Below are positions 56,073-64,000 of a stretch of 64,000 nt of DNA, one piece after another. The notes under the pieces are model-generated. The model was given only the letters and a program-made list of their open reading frames with translations, was not told where the DNA came from and made no database searches. This DNA is from Acidimicrobiia bacterium UBA5794 (GTDB lineage: Bacteria; Actinomycetota; Acidimicrobiia; Spongiisociales; UBA5794). The DNA is taken from positions 80,001 to 144,000 of the forward strand of contig DIDS01000032.1 of the NCBI GenBank assembly GCA_002418265.1, written 5' to 3'. The translations under genes were made by a program, and so were the position numbers. Each line of letters begins with the position of its first letter. The stretch's first letter is position 1.

Positions 56073-56573
56073 GTGGAAGTCAGCATTACCGTCAACGGGG
56101 CGAAGCACAGTTCGGAAGTCGAACCCCGCCTCCTGCTTGTCCACTATCTCCGAGAGGTTCTTGGACTCACCGGAACGCATGTCGGCTGTGACACTGGCTA
56201 CTGCGGCGCCTGCACCGTCATCGTCGACGGTATCCCGATCAAGTCGTGTTCGATGCTGACCGTTCAGGCTGACGGCTGCGAGGTTCGCACCGTTGAAGGC
56301 GTTGCAAACGGTCCCGAGCTCCACCCGGTCCAAGAGGGGTTCTGGGAGTGTCACGGGCTGCAATGCGGATTCTGCACCCCTGGCATGATCATGAGTTCCG
56401 TGGCGCTGCTTGAAAGGAACGCCAACCCTTCCGAAACCGAGATCAGACAGGGAATTGAGGGCAATCTCTGTCGCTGCACCGGCTATCACAACATTGTCAA
56501 GTCTGTCCAATATGCCGGGGCGAAGATGCGTGGTGAAGATCCGAAAGGTGCATCATCGGAGGTGGCATCGTGA
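56073..56573 (+). CDS. coxS: Molybdenum hydroxylase small iron-sulfur subunit (CoxS)
   Basis: 166 aa subunit with two [2Fe-2S] clusters: [15 protein letters not shown] (C39, C44, C47) plus a fourth Cys, and [10 protein letters not shown] with [12 protein letters not shown] 56073 ([12 protein letters not shown]) is taken because GGAGG lies about ten bases before it; the frame is open back to 55959. A 117 bp gap separates it from coxG and may hold its own promoter. Confidence 0.93.
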   Translation: MEVSITVNGAKHSSEVEPRLLLVHYLREVLGLTGTHVGCDTGYCGACTVIVDGIPIKSCSMLTVQADGCEVRTVEGVANGPELHPVQEGFWECHGLQCGFCTPGMIMSSVALLERNANPSETEIRQGIEGNLCRCTGYHNIVKSVQYAGAKMRGEDPKGASSEVAS

Positions 56574-58945
56574 CCAGCACAAGCGTGATGGGCGGCATTG
56601 TCCGTCGCAAGGAAGATCCATCTCTCATCCAGGGAAAAGGTGCCTATGTGGACGACGTCAAGAGGACCGGCGAACTCGCTGCGGTCTTTGTGCGCAGTCC
56701 CTTCGCTGCTGCGACCATCACCAGTATCGATATCGAGGCCGCCAAAGCAGCCCCCGGTGTACACGCCGTCTACACCGCAGACGATGTCCGGCACCTCGGA
56801 CCGAATCCTGCACAGGTTGCCGTCGGCACGCTTCGTCCTCTCCTGGCTGACGGAGCGGTCAAACATGTCGGTGAAGCGGTGGCGATGGTGGTTGCCGAGA
56901 ACCGATATCTCGCACAAGACGCCGCCGACCTCGTCTTTGTCGATTACGAACCCGGTGAGGTAGTCGTTGATCTAAAGGATGCCTTTGCCGACAAGGTCAA
57001 GGTGCATGGCGATGCCTCCAACATCCTCCTGACATGGCACGGGCACGGTTGGTGGGAGGGCGTGATTGACCTCCCCGATCCTTCCCCCGGCATTCAGGAG
57101 GCCAAGGAACGCGACGACACCGTCACGGTCAGCCTCGAGATGGTCAACCAGCGGCTCCTCCCCACGGCGATTGAGCCTCGCGCGGTACTCGCAGATTGGA
57201 ACAGCGGCTACGGATCGGTTGAACTGTGGTCGAGCTCCCAGATTCCCCATGCTGTCGCGGGCGCTGTCGGCGTGACGTTTGGGATTCCATCGAACAAGGT
57301 CAGGGTCGTGGCACCCGAGGTTGGCGGTGGCTTTGGCGTCAAGCTCAACGTCTATCCCGATGAGATCCTCGTGTGCTTTGCATCCAAGGAGCTTGGTCGG
57401 CCGGTGCGCTGGACCGAGACCCGGCGTGAGGCTGGATTTGCATCCACCCAGGGACGCGGCTGGGTCGGTACCGCAACGATCACCGGAACCGCCGATGGAA
57501 AAATCCTTGGATACGAGCTTGAAGCGATCTGTGACATGGGTGCCTATTCGCACAACTTCACCGTGGCGGTCCCGCTGCTCGGGCTGTTCATCGCCGGAGG
57601 TCAATACAACTTCCCAACGTCCTATGCACTCCACTGCGTCGTAACCAACACCCAGACCACCGATGCCTATCGAGGTGCGGGGAGACCAGAAGCTGCTTAC
57701 TACCTCGAACGGATCGTCGATCATTTCGCTCGAGAGATCGGGATGGATCCGGCCGATGTTCGCAAAGCGAATTATTGGAAGCCCGAGGACTTCCCCGTAC
57801 AGACAGCCATCGGGCTCACGATGGACAGCGGCGACTACGAGAAGAACCTTGATGCGCTGCTTGATCGTGTCGGATACGAGGACCTCAAGGCGAAACGAGA
57901 CGCTGCCCGTGCCGAAGGCAGACTGCTGGGGCTTGGGCTGAGCACATACGTCGAGGTGTGTGGATTTGGCCCCTCTGCTCTTGCGGGACTCGGATTCTCA
58001 TGGGGTGCGTACGGTCTACCAACCGCGTTCAACGGGTCTGGTGTGGTCCGAGTCCAGCCAGATGGCACGTGTACGGTCACGATCGGGACCGGACCGAGCG
58101 GTCAGGGACACGAGACGACATGGGCACAGATTGTGTCGGACGGGCTTGGAATCGCAATGGACAACATCGAGGTCCACCATGGCGACTCAGTCGACTTGCC
58201 GATGGGTATCGGCACCTTCGGTTCACGATCCATCGCGGTTGACGGAACCGCGACATTCGAAGCCACAGCACGGGTCAGGAAGAAGGCTGCAATCATTGCG
58301 GGCCATCTGCTTGAGGCTGCACCCGAAGACATCCAATTCGCAGATGGCCGTGCGCACGTTGCTGGCTCTCCCGACCGGGCAGTTGAATGGGGACAGATCG
58401 CAGAGTCGGCGTATCAGCCACACACGTTGCCAGAGGGCGTCGAGGGTGGCCTTGAGTCTTCGGTTGTGTTCAGTCCTCCGAACGCCACATGGCCCTTCGG
58501 TTCACACATGGCACTCGTTGAGGTCGACCCGGAGACGGGTGACGTCGATCTCCTTGAGTATTGGGCCACGGACGATTGTGGCAATGTCATCAACCCGATG
58601 ATCGTTGACGGACAGCTCCATGGTGGTATTGCTCAAGGTATCGCCCAGGCGCTCTATGAAGAAGCCATCTACGACGACATGGGCAACCTGCTCACGAGTT
58701 CGATGGCCAACTACACCCTGCCTGTATCGACGAGTCTGCCCTTGTTCAGTCTCGACCGAACGGTCACGCCGACGGATGTGAACCCCCTTGGTGTGAAAGG
58801 TGTTGGCGAGGCTGGAACAATCGGTTCGGCACAGACCATCGTCAACGCGGTAGTGGACGCCGTGGCACATCTCGGCGTCAGACACATCGACATGCCTTTG
58901 AGACCCAAGCGGGTGTGGCAGGCGATTCAGGATGCAAAGGAGTAG
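56570..58945 (+). CDS. coxL: Molybdenum hydroxylase large subunit, form II CoxL type
   Basis: 791 aa catalytic subunit that binds molybdopterin cytosine dinucleotide. The active-site loop reads AYRGAGR (366-372), the form II motif, not the AYxCSFR of true aerobic CO dehydrogenases. The base Glu is present in [14 protein letters not shown] (about E747), as is [14 protein letters not shown]. The substrate is therefore unknown; purine-like, aromatic or aldehyde substrates are known for relatives. It overlaps coxS by four bases. Confidence 0.93.
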   Translation: MTSTSVMGGIVRRKEDPSLIQGKGAYVDDVKRTGELAAVFVRSPFAAATITSIDIEAAKAAPGVHAVYTADDVRHLGPNPAQVAVGTLRPLLADGAVKHVGEAVAMVVAENRYLAQDAADLVFVDYEPGEVVVDLKDAFADKVKVHGDASNILLTWHGHGWWEGVIDLPDPSPGIQEAKERDDTVTVSLEMVNQRLLPTAIEPRAVLADWNSGYGSVELWSSSQIPHAVAGAVGVTFGIPSNKVRVVAPEVGGGFGVKLNVYPDEILVCFASKELGRPVRWTETRREAGFASTQGRGWVGTATITGTADGKILGYELEAICDMGAYSHNFTVAVPLLGLFIAGGQYNFPTSYALHCVVTNTQTTDAYRGAGRPEAAYYLERIVDHFAREIGMDPADVRKANYWKPEDFPVQTAIGLTMDSGDYEKNLDALLDRVGYEDLKAKRDAARAEGRLLGLGLSTYVEVCGFGPSALAGLGFSWGAYGLPTAFNGSGVVRVQPDGTCTVTIGTGPSGQGHETTWAQIVSDGLGIAMDNIEVHHGDSVDLPMGIGTFGSRSIAVDGTATFEATARVRKKAAIIAGHLLEAAPEDIQFADGRAHVAGSPDRAVEWGQIAESAYQPHTLPEGVEGGLESSVVFSPPNATWPFGSHMALVEVDPETGDVDLLEYWATDDCGNVINPMIVDGQLHGGIAQGIAQALYEEAIYDDMGNLLTSSMANYTLPVSTSLPLFSLDRTVTPTDVNPLGVKGVGEAGTIGSAQTIVNAVVDAVAHLGVRHIDMPLRPKRVWQAIQDAKE

Positions 58946-58947
58946 CC

Positions 58948-59796
58948 ATGTACCCACCAAACTTTGACTACGTCGCTCCGACATCGCTCGATGAGGCGCT
59001 TGCCGCGCTCGCCGGTGCGGAGAATACCAAGGTTCTCAGCGGCGGCATGAGCCTGATTCCCCTCATGAAGATGCGATTCGTTCGCCCGACCACGGTCGTC
59101 GACATTTCCCGGATTCCAGGTTTGGATGACGTGACCGACGACGGCGACCACATCACGATCGGTGCAATGGTGCGTCACGCCACAACGGCATCACACCCAT
59201 TGGTCCAAGAGCACGCGTCGGCACTTGCCGAGGCAGCGAACGGAACCGCTGATCTCTTGGTGCGCAATCGAGGTACCACGTGTGGATCGTTGGCGCTCAA
59301 CGCTGTTGCAGCAGATCAGCCTGGGGCAGCGCTCGCGCTCAACGCGACAATGCACGCAGCGTCAGTGCGCGGGACCCGTGAGATCGCAGCTGCCGACTTC
59401 TTTCTGGACGCCATGACGTCCGCCCTTGCACCAGACGAGATCTTGACCAAGATCACGATCCCCAAAGGTGGCGTGTCCACCTATCGGAAGCTCGGTCGCA
59501 GGGGAGGTAGTTCCGACTACCCCATCGCCGCGGCCGCTGTGTGGGTTGACGTATCGGATGGGTCGGTTTCAGATGCCCGAATAGCTTTGAACGGGGTGTC
59601 ATCGACGCCGTACCTTGCCGTCGGCAGCGCTGAGGCACTTGTTGGGTCCGACGGATCCGCGGACGCGATTGCTTCGGCCGCCTCCCATGCAACTGATGGA
59701 GTCAACGTGCTCGAGGATCTCTACGCGACGGTTGCGTTTCGTACCCATCTTGCCGGTGTGTACGTTCGCAGGGCACTTGAGGATGTTCTCGCGTAA
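58948..59796 (+). CDS. coxM: Molybdenum hydroxylase FAD subunit (CoxM)
   Basis: 282 aa FAD-binding subunit: FDYVAPTSLDEALAAL, the FAD loop KVLSGGMSLIPLMKMRF and VRNRGTTCGSLALNAVA. The second FAD motif differs from the common TIGGNLAHADP (it reads TTCGSLALNAVAAD). ATG 58948 has AAAGGAG upstream. Confidence 0.92.
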   Translation: MYPPNFDYVAPTSLDEALAALAGAENTKVLSGGMSLIPLMKMRFVRPTTVVDISRIPGLDDVTDDGDHITIGAMVRHATTASHPLVQEHASALAEAANGTADLLVRNRGTTCGSLALNAVAADQPGAALALNATMHAASVRGTREIAAADFFLDAMTSALAPDEILTKITIPKGGVSTYRKLGRRGGSSDYPIAAAAVWVDVSDGSVSDARIALNGVSSTPYLAVGSAEALVGSDGSADAIASAASHATDGVNVLEDLYATVAFRTHLAGVYVRRALEDVLA

Positions 59797-59810
59797 AGGG
59801 GACTGACTCC

Positions 59811-60488
59811 ATGTCCGCTGAAAACCCGCGCGTCGCTGGGATCGTGCTGGCTGCTGGCGAGGCCACGCGCATGGGCGAGCCCAAGGTGACGCTTCCCTAC
59901 GGAGGGTCGACCATTGTCGAAGCTGTCGTGTCTGTCGCATCAGCCGCTCGCCTTGAACCAATCATCGTCGTAACAGGCTTCTATCACGAGGCGGTGACAG
60001 CGGTGATCGGGGATACTGCCACGGTCGTCCACAATCCGGATGCGGCATCTGGCAATCTGTCGTCGCTCAGAGTCGGGGTATCGGCAGCCGGTGACGTCGA
60101 TGCCGCGGTGATCTTGCTTGGCGATATGCCCGAAATCGAATCGGAAACCGTGCAGCAACTTGCGCACCAGGTGGTGTCATCAGGTGCCGTTGGCGGATGG
60201 GTGCGGTACCGCGGCGACCAACACGACGGAGATACCCGCGGGGGAGATGACCGCGGGGAAGATGACCGCGGGGAAGATGACCGCGGGGAAGATGAAATGG
60301 GGCATCCGATGGTGCTGTCCCGACACGGTCTGGCCGGTTTTTCCGCTCTCACCGGGAGAAGGCCGGTGTGGCGCTACCTGACCAGCCTTGACTCAGACGA
60401 TGTGGTTGTCCTTGACCTTGATGCTCCGAAACCGATCGACGTCAACACTCCGGACGACTATCGACGCCTGCTCGCAGAACAACTCTGA
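59811..60488 (+). CDS. MobA/MocA-like nucleotidyltransferase with an internal DRGED repeat
   Basis: 225 aa enzyme of the molybdenum cofactor cytidylyltransferase (MocA) type: GIVLAAGEATRMGEPKVTLPYGG is the nucleotide-binding start, then ILLGDMPEI. An Asp/Glu/Gly/Arg-rich insert (about residues 140-163) made of tandem DRGED units precedes the usual GHP region (MGHPMVLSR). In MCD-dependent hydroxylases such an enzyme makes the dinucleotide cofactor, so it fits the cluster. The insert is a 15 bp DNA tandem repeat. Confidence 0.88.
   Translation: MSAENPRVAGIVLAAGEATRMGEPKVTLPYGGSTIVEAVVSVASAARLEPIIVVTGFYHEAVTAVIGDTATVVHNPDAASGNLSSLRVGVSAAGDVDAAVILLGDMPEIESETVQQLAHQVVSSGAVGGWVRYRGDQHDGDTRGGDDRGEDDRGEDDRGEDEMGHPMVLSRHGLAGFSALTGRRPVWRYLTSLDSDDVVVLDLDAPKPIDVNTPDDYRRLLAEQL
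60239..60296 (+). repeat. 15 bp in-frame tandem repeat inside the MobA-like gene
   Basis: The unit GATGACCGCGGGGAA is repeated about three times in a row with a similar half unit before and after, coding DRGED. No frame is lost when whole units are added or removed, so the length may vary between strains. Confidence 0.8.
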
Positions 60489-60510
60489 GTCAAGCGTTGT
60501 CACTACCCGA

Positions 60511-60993
60511 TCAACCTGAAGAGTTGAGCCGCGTCCGGATGTCATCAATCGCCGCAAGCGAGATTTCGTGATCCACAAGCGGATATCGGTCTGATACGAG
60601 CACCTCTGCCCCCGATGGGAGCCGCGCAATATGGCGGTTTCCCTTGATCATCTCGTCTACGAGAGGACTTCCGACTTCACGCCATGGGGCAAGGTGGATG
60701 TGCAGATGATCAATCCCGTTTCCGTACACATAGACGTACACGAGCTCGGCGCCGGTGGAATCCTTGATTGCTTTGGAGGTTGCGGCAATCGTTGAACCGA
60801 GTGTCGCCGCTTCCTCCCCGTCAAGTTCGGTGATGTCTGCTATGTGCCGACGCGGTTCAAGATACGAGAATCCGGCCACCTCGGTGTACTCGGCCGTGGT
60901 CAAACGCCACAGGCTGTCAGACCAGACTTCGGTGCGCATGAGCGCATCATCCATCTCCGAGCCAGCGCAAAGGGCACAATCTTCTGTGGTCAT
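60511..60993 (-). CDS. HIT-family protein
   Basis: 160 aa histidine-triad hydrolase or nucleotidyltransferase: HLHIHLAP at 96-103 holds the catalytic histidines. CxxC near the N-terminus (CALCAG) could bind zinc. Family members cleave nucleotide-phosphate derivatives such as AMP-lysine or Ap4A. It ends 22 bp after the convergent MobA-like stop and begins only 23 bp from the start of the divergent methyltransferase gene. Confidence 0.88.
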   Translation of the reverse strand: MTTEDCALCAGSEMDDALMRTEVWSDSLWRLTTAEYTEVAGFSYLEPRRHIADITELDGEEAATLGSTIAATSKAIKDSTGAELVYVYVYGNGIDHLHIHLAPWREVGSPLVDEMIKGNRHIARLPSGAEVLVSDRYPLVDHEISLAAIDDIRTRLNSSG

Positions 60994-61016
60994 GGTGCGA
61001 ACCTACACTTCCCGGG

Positions 61017-62084
61017 ATGCTTCCGCTGCTTGTTGAGATTATCAGCACATCAGGTCCGATGCCGTTCGATGAATTCATGGAACGCTGCCTCTATGACGCT
61101 GACGATGGCTTCTTCTCGGCTGGTGCGGTTCGACCCGGTGCAAAGGGCGACTTCGTGACAGCACCGGAGGTGTCGCCACTTTTTGGAGAACTTATCGCAA
61201 GATGGGCCAATAGGGTGCGGGGAGGTGCGTGGGCAACGGTCGAGATCGGGGCTGGTTCGGGAGCTCTGCTCGGGCCAATGATCGCTTCGATGTCGGAAAC
61301 GACCACATTCGCCATTGAGCGATCTCGATCTGCTCGTAGGATCATCCGAGAGGCCCTTCCAACGGTCACCGTTGCTGACTCGATCGTCGATGTCGATGCG
61401 TCTGGTGCCGTTGTCATCCTCAACGAAGTTCTTGACAATGTGCCAGCCGCGCTGGTGCAACGGACCGACCAAAGCCAGAAGAACGAGGGGTGGAGCGAGA
61501 TTGCCGTTGGGGTCGACGACGGTGTGCTGAAGCTGGTGGACGTGCCTCCCCGAAATGCCGTGGTCGAATGGGCGTCGCGGTATCTCACCGATCTACCGGT
61601 CGGAGCGATGGCTTCTGTGCAGATCGCGGCTGGCAAGCTCATTGAGAGCATCGTTGAGGCACTTGACGACGTTGCGATCTGCGTGATCGATTACGGGGGA
61701 TCGACCGCCGAGCTCGCGGGGAGGTCTGATGCCGATGTCGTTCGTACGTACCGCCATCAACGCAGTGGATTCGACTACCTAACGCATCCAGGGCAGACCG
61801 ACATTACGGTTGACGTGAACACCGACGCCATTGTTGCAATAGCCGAACGGCTTGGCACCCAGGTCGAGGTCATGACCCAACGCGACTTTTTGCTGTCTCT
61901 CGGTGCCGATGAGATGCTCTCAGAGTTGCGGACATCGGAAATTGCCCTTGCACGTCGCGGAGACGTGATGGGTCAGCTCAGGGAGCGGTCGCGAGGTGTC
62001 GAGCTGCGCGCACTCCTTGATCCGCCAGGATTCGGCTCGTTCAAAGTGATCACGATCGTCCGCAAACGGGACACGATGCCCTGA
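61017..62084 (+). CDS. MidA/NDUFAF7-like SAM-dependent methyltransferase
   Basis: 355 aa COG1565-type methyltransferase: the family N-terminus MPFDEFMERCLYDADDGFFS, YDADDGFFSAG and KGDFVTAPEVSPLFGELIA are seen, and the SAM motif is TVEIGAGSGALLGPMI. The mitochondrial relative NDUFAF7 methylates an arginine of the NuoD homologue during complex I assembly; a similar role toward the nuo complexes in this window is an attractive guess. Confidence 0.88.
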   Translation: MLPLLVEIISTSGPMPFDEFMERCLYDADDGFFSAGAVRPGAKGDFVTAPEVSPLFGELIARWANRVRGGAWATVEIGAGSGALLGPMIASMSETTTFAIERSRSARRIIREALPTVTVADSIVDVDASGAVVILNEVLDNVPAALVQRTDQSQKNEGWSEIAVGVDDGVLKLVDVPPRNAVVEWASRYLTDLPVGAMASVQIAAGKLIESIVEALDDVAICVIDYGGSTAELAGRSDADVVRTYRHQRSGFDYLTHPGQTDITVDVNTDAIVAIAERLGTQVEVMTQRDFLLSLGADEMLSELRTSEIALARRGDVMGQLRERSRGVELRALLDPPGFGSFKVITIVRKRDTMP

Positions 62085-62149
62085 CTGACGTCGCATTGAC
62101 CGGTGGTTTGACCGTTCGATTATCGGGTTCTGGTTGATACGCTCAAGTC

Positions 62150-63010
62150 GTGAACAACCTCAAGACCACTGCTCTTTTGGCGTTTCTCGGAGCCCTGTTC
62201 GTTGGTGTTGGTTACCTCTTGAATGGTGCAACGGGTGGGGTCATCGCTCTCGGGTTTGCGATCGTGTTCAACTTTGCGATGTACTTCTTCTCGGACAAGA
62301 TCGCGTTGAAGTCTGCCAGAGCTCGACCTGTCGAAGCCCATGAGCTCCCTGATGTGTATCAGACCGTGTCATCACTTGCACAACGCGAGAATATGCCGAT
62401 GCCCGACATCTATCTCATCGACTCACCCCAGCCGAACGCATTCGCGACCGGGCGGAGTCCCAAGCACGCAGCAGTGGCGGTGACCACAGGCATCTTGGAG
62501 GTACTCGACCACCGCGAACTCGAGGGTGTGCTCGGGCACGAGCTCGCCCATGTGAAGAACCGTGACATCCTCATCGGAACGATCGCTGCGACACTCGCCG
62601 CGGCGTTGTCACTTCTTGCGCGGATGGCGTTCTGGGGAGGTATGGGCCGTCGACGCGACAACAACGGGGCCACCGCCATCGTCGGATTGATTGCGATGAT
62701 CCTCGCCCCCATCGCCGCAGCGCTCATCCAGATGGCGATCAGCCGTTCACGTGAGTTCGAGGCTGACCACGACGGAGCCGAAACAACGGGTTCACCCCTT
62801 GCTCTGGCGTCAGCGCTCGAGAAGATCAGCGCAGGGACGGCTCGGATCCCGATGAATGTGAACCCAGCGGTCTCCCAGCTCTTCATTGCCGATCCGCTCA
62901 AGGCGTTCGGGTCGAAGGGTCCCGGCCGGATGTCGAAGATGTTCTCGACCCATCCGCCCGTAGAAGCACGCATCGCCCGCCTCCACCAAATGGCATCAGG
63001 CATCCGGTAG
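62150..63010 (+). CDS. htpX: HtpX-type membrane zinc metalloprotease (M48)
   Basis: 286 aa with two N-terminal helices, the zinc motif GHELAH (H130, E131, H134), two middle helices and the third ligand region SREFEADHDGA. HtpX degrades misfolded membrane proteins. GTG 62150 is the start. TTGACCG occurs twice shortly upstream (62096 and 62108), which could be part of a promoter or operator. Confidence 0.93.
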   Translation: MNNLKTTALLAFLGALFVGVGYLLNGATGGVIALGFAIVFNFAMYFFSDKIALKSARARPVEAHELPDVYQTVSSLAQRENMPMPDIYLIDSPQPNAFATGRSPKHAAVAVTTGILEVLDHRELEGVLGHELAHVKNRDILIGTIAATLAAALSLLARMAFWGGMGRRRDNNGATAIVGLIAMILAPIAAALIQMAISRSREFEADHDGAETTGSPLALASALEKISAGTARIPMNVNPAVSQLFIADPLKAFGSKGPGRMSKMFSTHPPVEARIARLHQMASGIR

Positions 63011-63016
63011 CCCAGA

Positions 63017-63037
63017 CGTCAGACGTCAGACGTCAGA
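63017..63037. repeat. Three-unit heptamer array (CGTCAGA)3
   Basis: Three perfect CGTCAGA copies just after the htpX stop; related to the AGTCAGA array at 6602 and the mixed array at 63721. Confidence 0.8.
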
Positions 63038-63158
63038 AGTCGAGCTTGCCGGGCTCGAAGCAACCGAACGTAGTGGGGTTGCCGGAGGCAGAAGTTAGAC
63101 TATGGGCGAAGGATCCTCAGAAGCGACACGAGATCAAGCGGAGTATCCTCGCCTCTTC

Positions 63159-63240
63159 GCTGGGATGCCCGAGCGGCCAAAGGGAGCAGACTGTAAATCT
63201 GCCGGCTAAGCCTTCGGAGGTTCAAATCCTCCTCCCAGCA
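63159..63240 (+). tRNA. tRNA-Tyr(GTA)
   Basis: Acceptor arms GCTGGGA and TCCCAGC pair, with discriminator A. The anticodon stem GCAGA/TCTGC holds the loop CTGTAAA, so the anticodon is GTA. A long variable arm (type II) and T arm GGAGG-TTCAAAT-CCTCC complete it. No encoded CCA. Confidence 0.95.
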
Positions 63241-63307
63241 CGTATCCGACAACCGATGACCGTTGACCGACTCAGCAGTCTGGTCGGACTCGGTCGTCGG
63301 AAGCATT

Positions 63308-63410
63308 GCCTCCTTAGCTCAGTGGCAGAGCTGCGATGAGCCGTATGGCGAAGAGCGGTGAACGCTGGTGGTAAGGAGGGGGTTCCGGGTTTACCCGGGG
63401 CTGGAAGAAC
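63308..63410 (+). pseudogene. Broken tRNA-Thr copy
   Basis: The first 24-25 bases (GCCTCCTTAGCTCAGTGGCA...) equal the start of tRNA-Thr at 63421. After ~36 unrelated bases the 3' anticodon stem (TGGTAAGGAGGGGG) and a mutated T arm resume. The acceptor 3' strand is missing, so it cannot fold into a tRNA. Confidence 0.75.
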
Positions 63411-63420
63411 TGAATATCGT

Positions 63421-63495
63421 GCCTCCTTAGCTCAGTGGCAGAGCACCTCCATGGTAAGGAGGGGGTCCCGGGTTCAAATCCCGGAGGAGGCTCCA
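63421..63495 (+). tRNA. tRNA-Thr(GGT)
   Basis: Acceptor GCCTCCT pairs with AGGAGGC, discriminator T, CCA encoded. Anticodon stem CCTCC/GGAGG with loop ATGGTAA gives GGT. T arm CCGGG-TTCAAAT-CCCGG. Confidence 0.95.
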
Positions 63496-63617
63496 TCGAG
63501 GCGTCACTGCTCGCGTCCACCCGGTTCAATCTGTACCGTCTGTACTTGATTTCCACCACAGACGACTCATGCGCAAGATTTTGTGGTGGGACCGAGAGTT
63601 GATGCTCGAGACTTTAG

Positions 63618-63661
63618 GTTCAAATCCCGGAGGAGGCTCCATCGATGCGTCACTGCTGCGT
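63618..63661 (+). repeat. Direct repeat of the tRNA-Thr 3' end
   Basis: The sequence starting GGTTCAAATCCCGG matches 63471-63515 (T arm, acceptor end, CCA and the ~20 bp flank) with one substitution and one small indel, 147 bp further right. Confidence 0.85.
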
Positions 63662-63669
63662 TTTCTTCC

Positions 63670-63710
63670 CGTCCTCCCGCTTGCGGGGGGACGCGGAGCG
63701 TCAGCGACGC
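63670..63710. terminator. Two GC-rich hairpins
   Basis: CGTCCTCCCGC (63670-63680), TT loop and GCGGGGGGACG (63683-63693) form an 11 bp stem with one T-G pair. GCGTC-AGC-GACGC follows at 63698-63710. No T-run, so termination is possible but not proven. Confidence 0.45.
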
Positions 63711-63720
63711 AGGGGGGCCG

Positions 63721-63762
63721 TCTGACGTCTGACTTCTGAACTCTGACTTTTGAACTCTGACT
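63721..63762. repeat. Six-unit TCTGACN heptamer array
   Basis: Six consecutive heptamers: TCTGACG, TCTGACT, TCTGAAC, TCTGACT, TTTGAAC, TCTGACT. They lie directly upstream of the possible tRNA-Met/tuf promoter. Confidence 0.8.
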
Positions 63763-63859
63763 TCTGGTTTCTCAACGGCATATACTCGCGTGCTGTCTCG
63801 GCAAAACCCGTGACGTGTCGGGCGCGTGTCCGGCGAATCATCGCGAAAGCGGCGAACAA

Positions 63860-63933
63860 GGCGGCGTAGCTCAGCTGGTGAGAGCGCGCGACTCATAATC
63901 GCGAGGTCGGCAGTTCAAGTCTGCCCGCCGCTA
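63860..63933 (+). tRNA. tRNA-Met(CAT)
   Basis: Acceptor GGCGGCG pairs with CGCCGCT (one G-T pair), discriminator A. Anticodon stem CGCGA/TCGCG with loop CTCATAA gives CAT. T arm GGCAG-TTCAAGT-CTGCC. It lacks the C1-A72 style initiator mismatch, so elongator Met (or Ile2) is likely. No encoded CCA. Confidence 0.93.
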
Positions 63934-63978
63934 CGCACACATGACAAACAGAACAAATCGGTTCGGGAGGACCAGACC

Positions 63979-64000
63979 ATGGCGAAGGCAAAGTTTGAGC
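63979..64000 (+). CDS. tuf: Elongation factor Tu, first codons only
   Basis: ATG 63979, preceded by GGGAGG, opens MAKAKFE, the usual EF-Tu N-terminus, and runs off the window. A tRNA-Tyr, tRNA-Thr, tuf order is well known in other bacteria and supports the call. Confidence 0.75.

Larger units (their letters stand above)
63496..63859. other. 364 bp non-coding stretch before tRNA-Met
   Basis: It contains no gene. It holds a copy of the 3' end of tRNA-Thr with its flank (63618-63661), an 8 bp inverted repeat CCACCACA/TGTGGTGG (63553-63589), a GC-rich hairpin (63670-63693), a second small hairpin (63698-63710), a heptamer array (63721-63762) and a TATACT -10-like box (63781-63786) that may serve tRNA-Met and tuf. 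Confidence 0.7.

Noticed and set aside
56570..58945. True aerobic CO dehydrogenase
   Set aside because: The active-site loop is AYRGAGR (form II), not AYxCSFR (form I).
63333..63368. Group II intron remnant in the broken tRNA-Thr copy
   Set aside because: Only GAGCCGTATGG recalls intron sequence; the match is too short and lacks the rest of the domain.

Overview
The window looks like about 64 kb of a moderately GC-rich actinomycete-type chromosome. A marine or environmental member of the Acidimicrobiia is my best guess, by inference only. Supporting signs are a DUF222/HNH '13E12-like' gene, a menaquinone (geranylgeranyl-type) reductase, Rex, PPK2, frequent GTG/TTG starts, very tight ATGA-type gene overlaps and a tRNA-tuf locus. 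No insertion sequence, phage, CRISPR array or rRNA was seen.

Layout. 0-6.6 kb holds mixed housekeeping genes: an unusual MoaD-membrane fusion cut by the window edge, a hypothetical protein, PPK2, a SAM hydrolase-type protein, a DUF222-HNH protein, a glutaredoxin-like protein and a menaquinone reductase. 6.6-16 kb is a respiratory island. Leftward run a cytochrome c carrying three copies of a small helical domain and a CcoN-CcoO fusion whose oxidase part has lost every metal-ligand histidine. Rightward run a four-helix membrane protein, a 2[4Fe-4S] ferredoxin, a split cytochrome b whose second half carries the same small helical domain, a Rieske protein, a membrane dihaem cytochrome c and another four-helix protein. 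Rex (15.9-16.6 kb) follows behind a strong hairpin. 16.6-31.5 kb is a complete 14-gene complex I operon (nuoA-N). 31.5-37.6 kb has a bactofilin-like membrane protein, an iron(III) ABC importer (fbpABC-like) with a recognisable promoter, and a phosphodiesterase-type protein. 37.7-47.9 kb is a second complex I operon that lacks nuoE, nuoF and nuoG (11 subunits). 48-52 kb has small stress and membrane genes, including a DUF998-like gene with an apparent frameshift. 52.2-60.5 kb is a molybdenum hydroxylase cluster (MoxR ATPase, CoxE, split XdhC, CoxG, CoxS, CoxL, CoxM, MobA-like); its CoxL has the form II motif AYRGAGR, so the substrate is probably not CO. 60.5-63 kb has a HIT protein, a MidA/NDUFAF7-like methyltransferase and HtpX. 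63-64 kb has tRNA-Tyr, tRNA-Thr with broken 5' and 3' duplicates, tRNA-Met and the first codons of tuf.

How the genes work together. The island at 6.6-48 kb reads as a menaquinone-based electron-transport block: NADH enters through complex I-1, an unidentified donor (ferredoxin or a deazaflavin, inferred) enters through complex I-2, menaquinol is oxidised by the split cytochrome b/Rieske complex, and electrons leave through c-type haems. Rex beside it is a plausible NADH/NAD+ sensor for the block. The two features I consider potentially undescribed are the small helical domain shared by two different subunits of this island, and the histidine-less CcoN fused to a CcoO cytochrome. Heptanucleotide repeats (TCTGACN) recur in four intergenic places.
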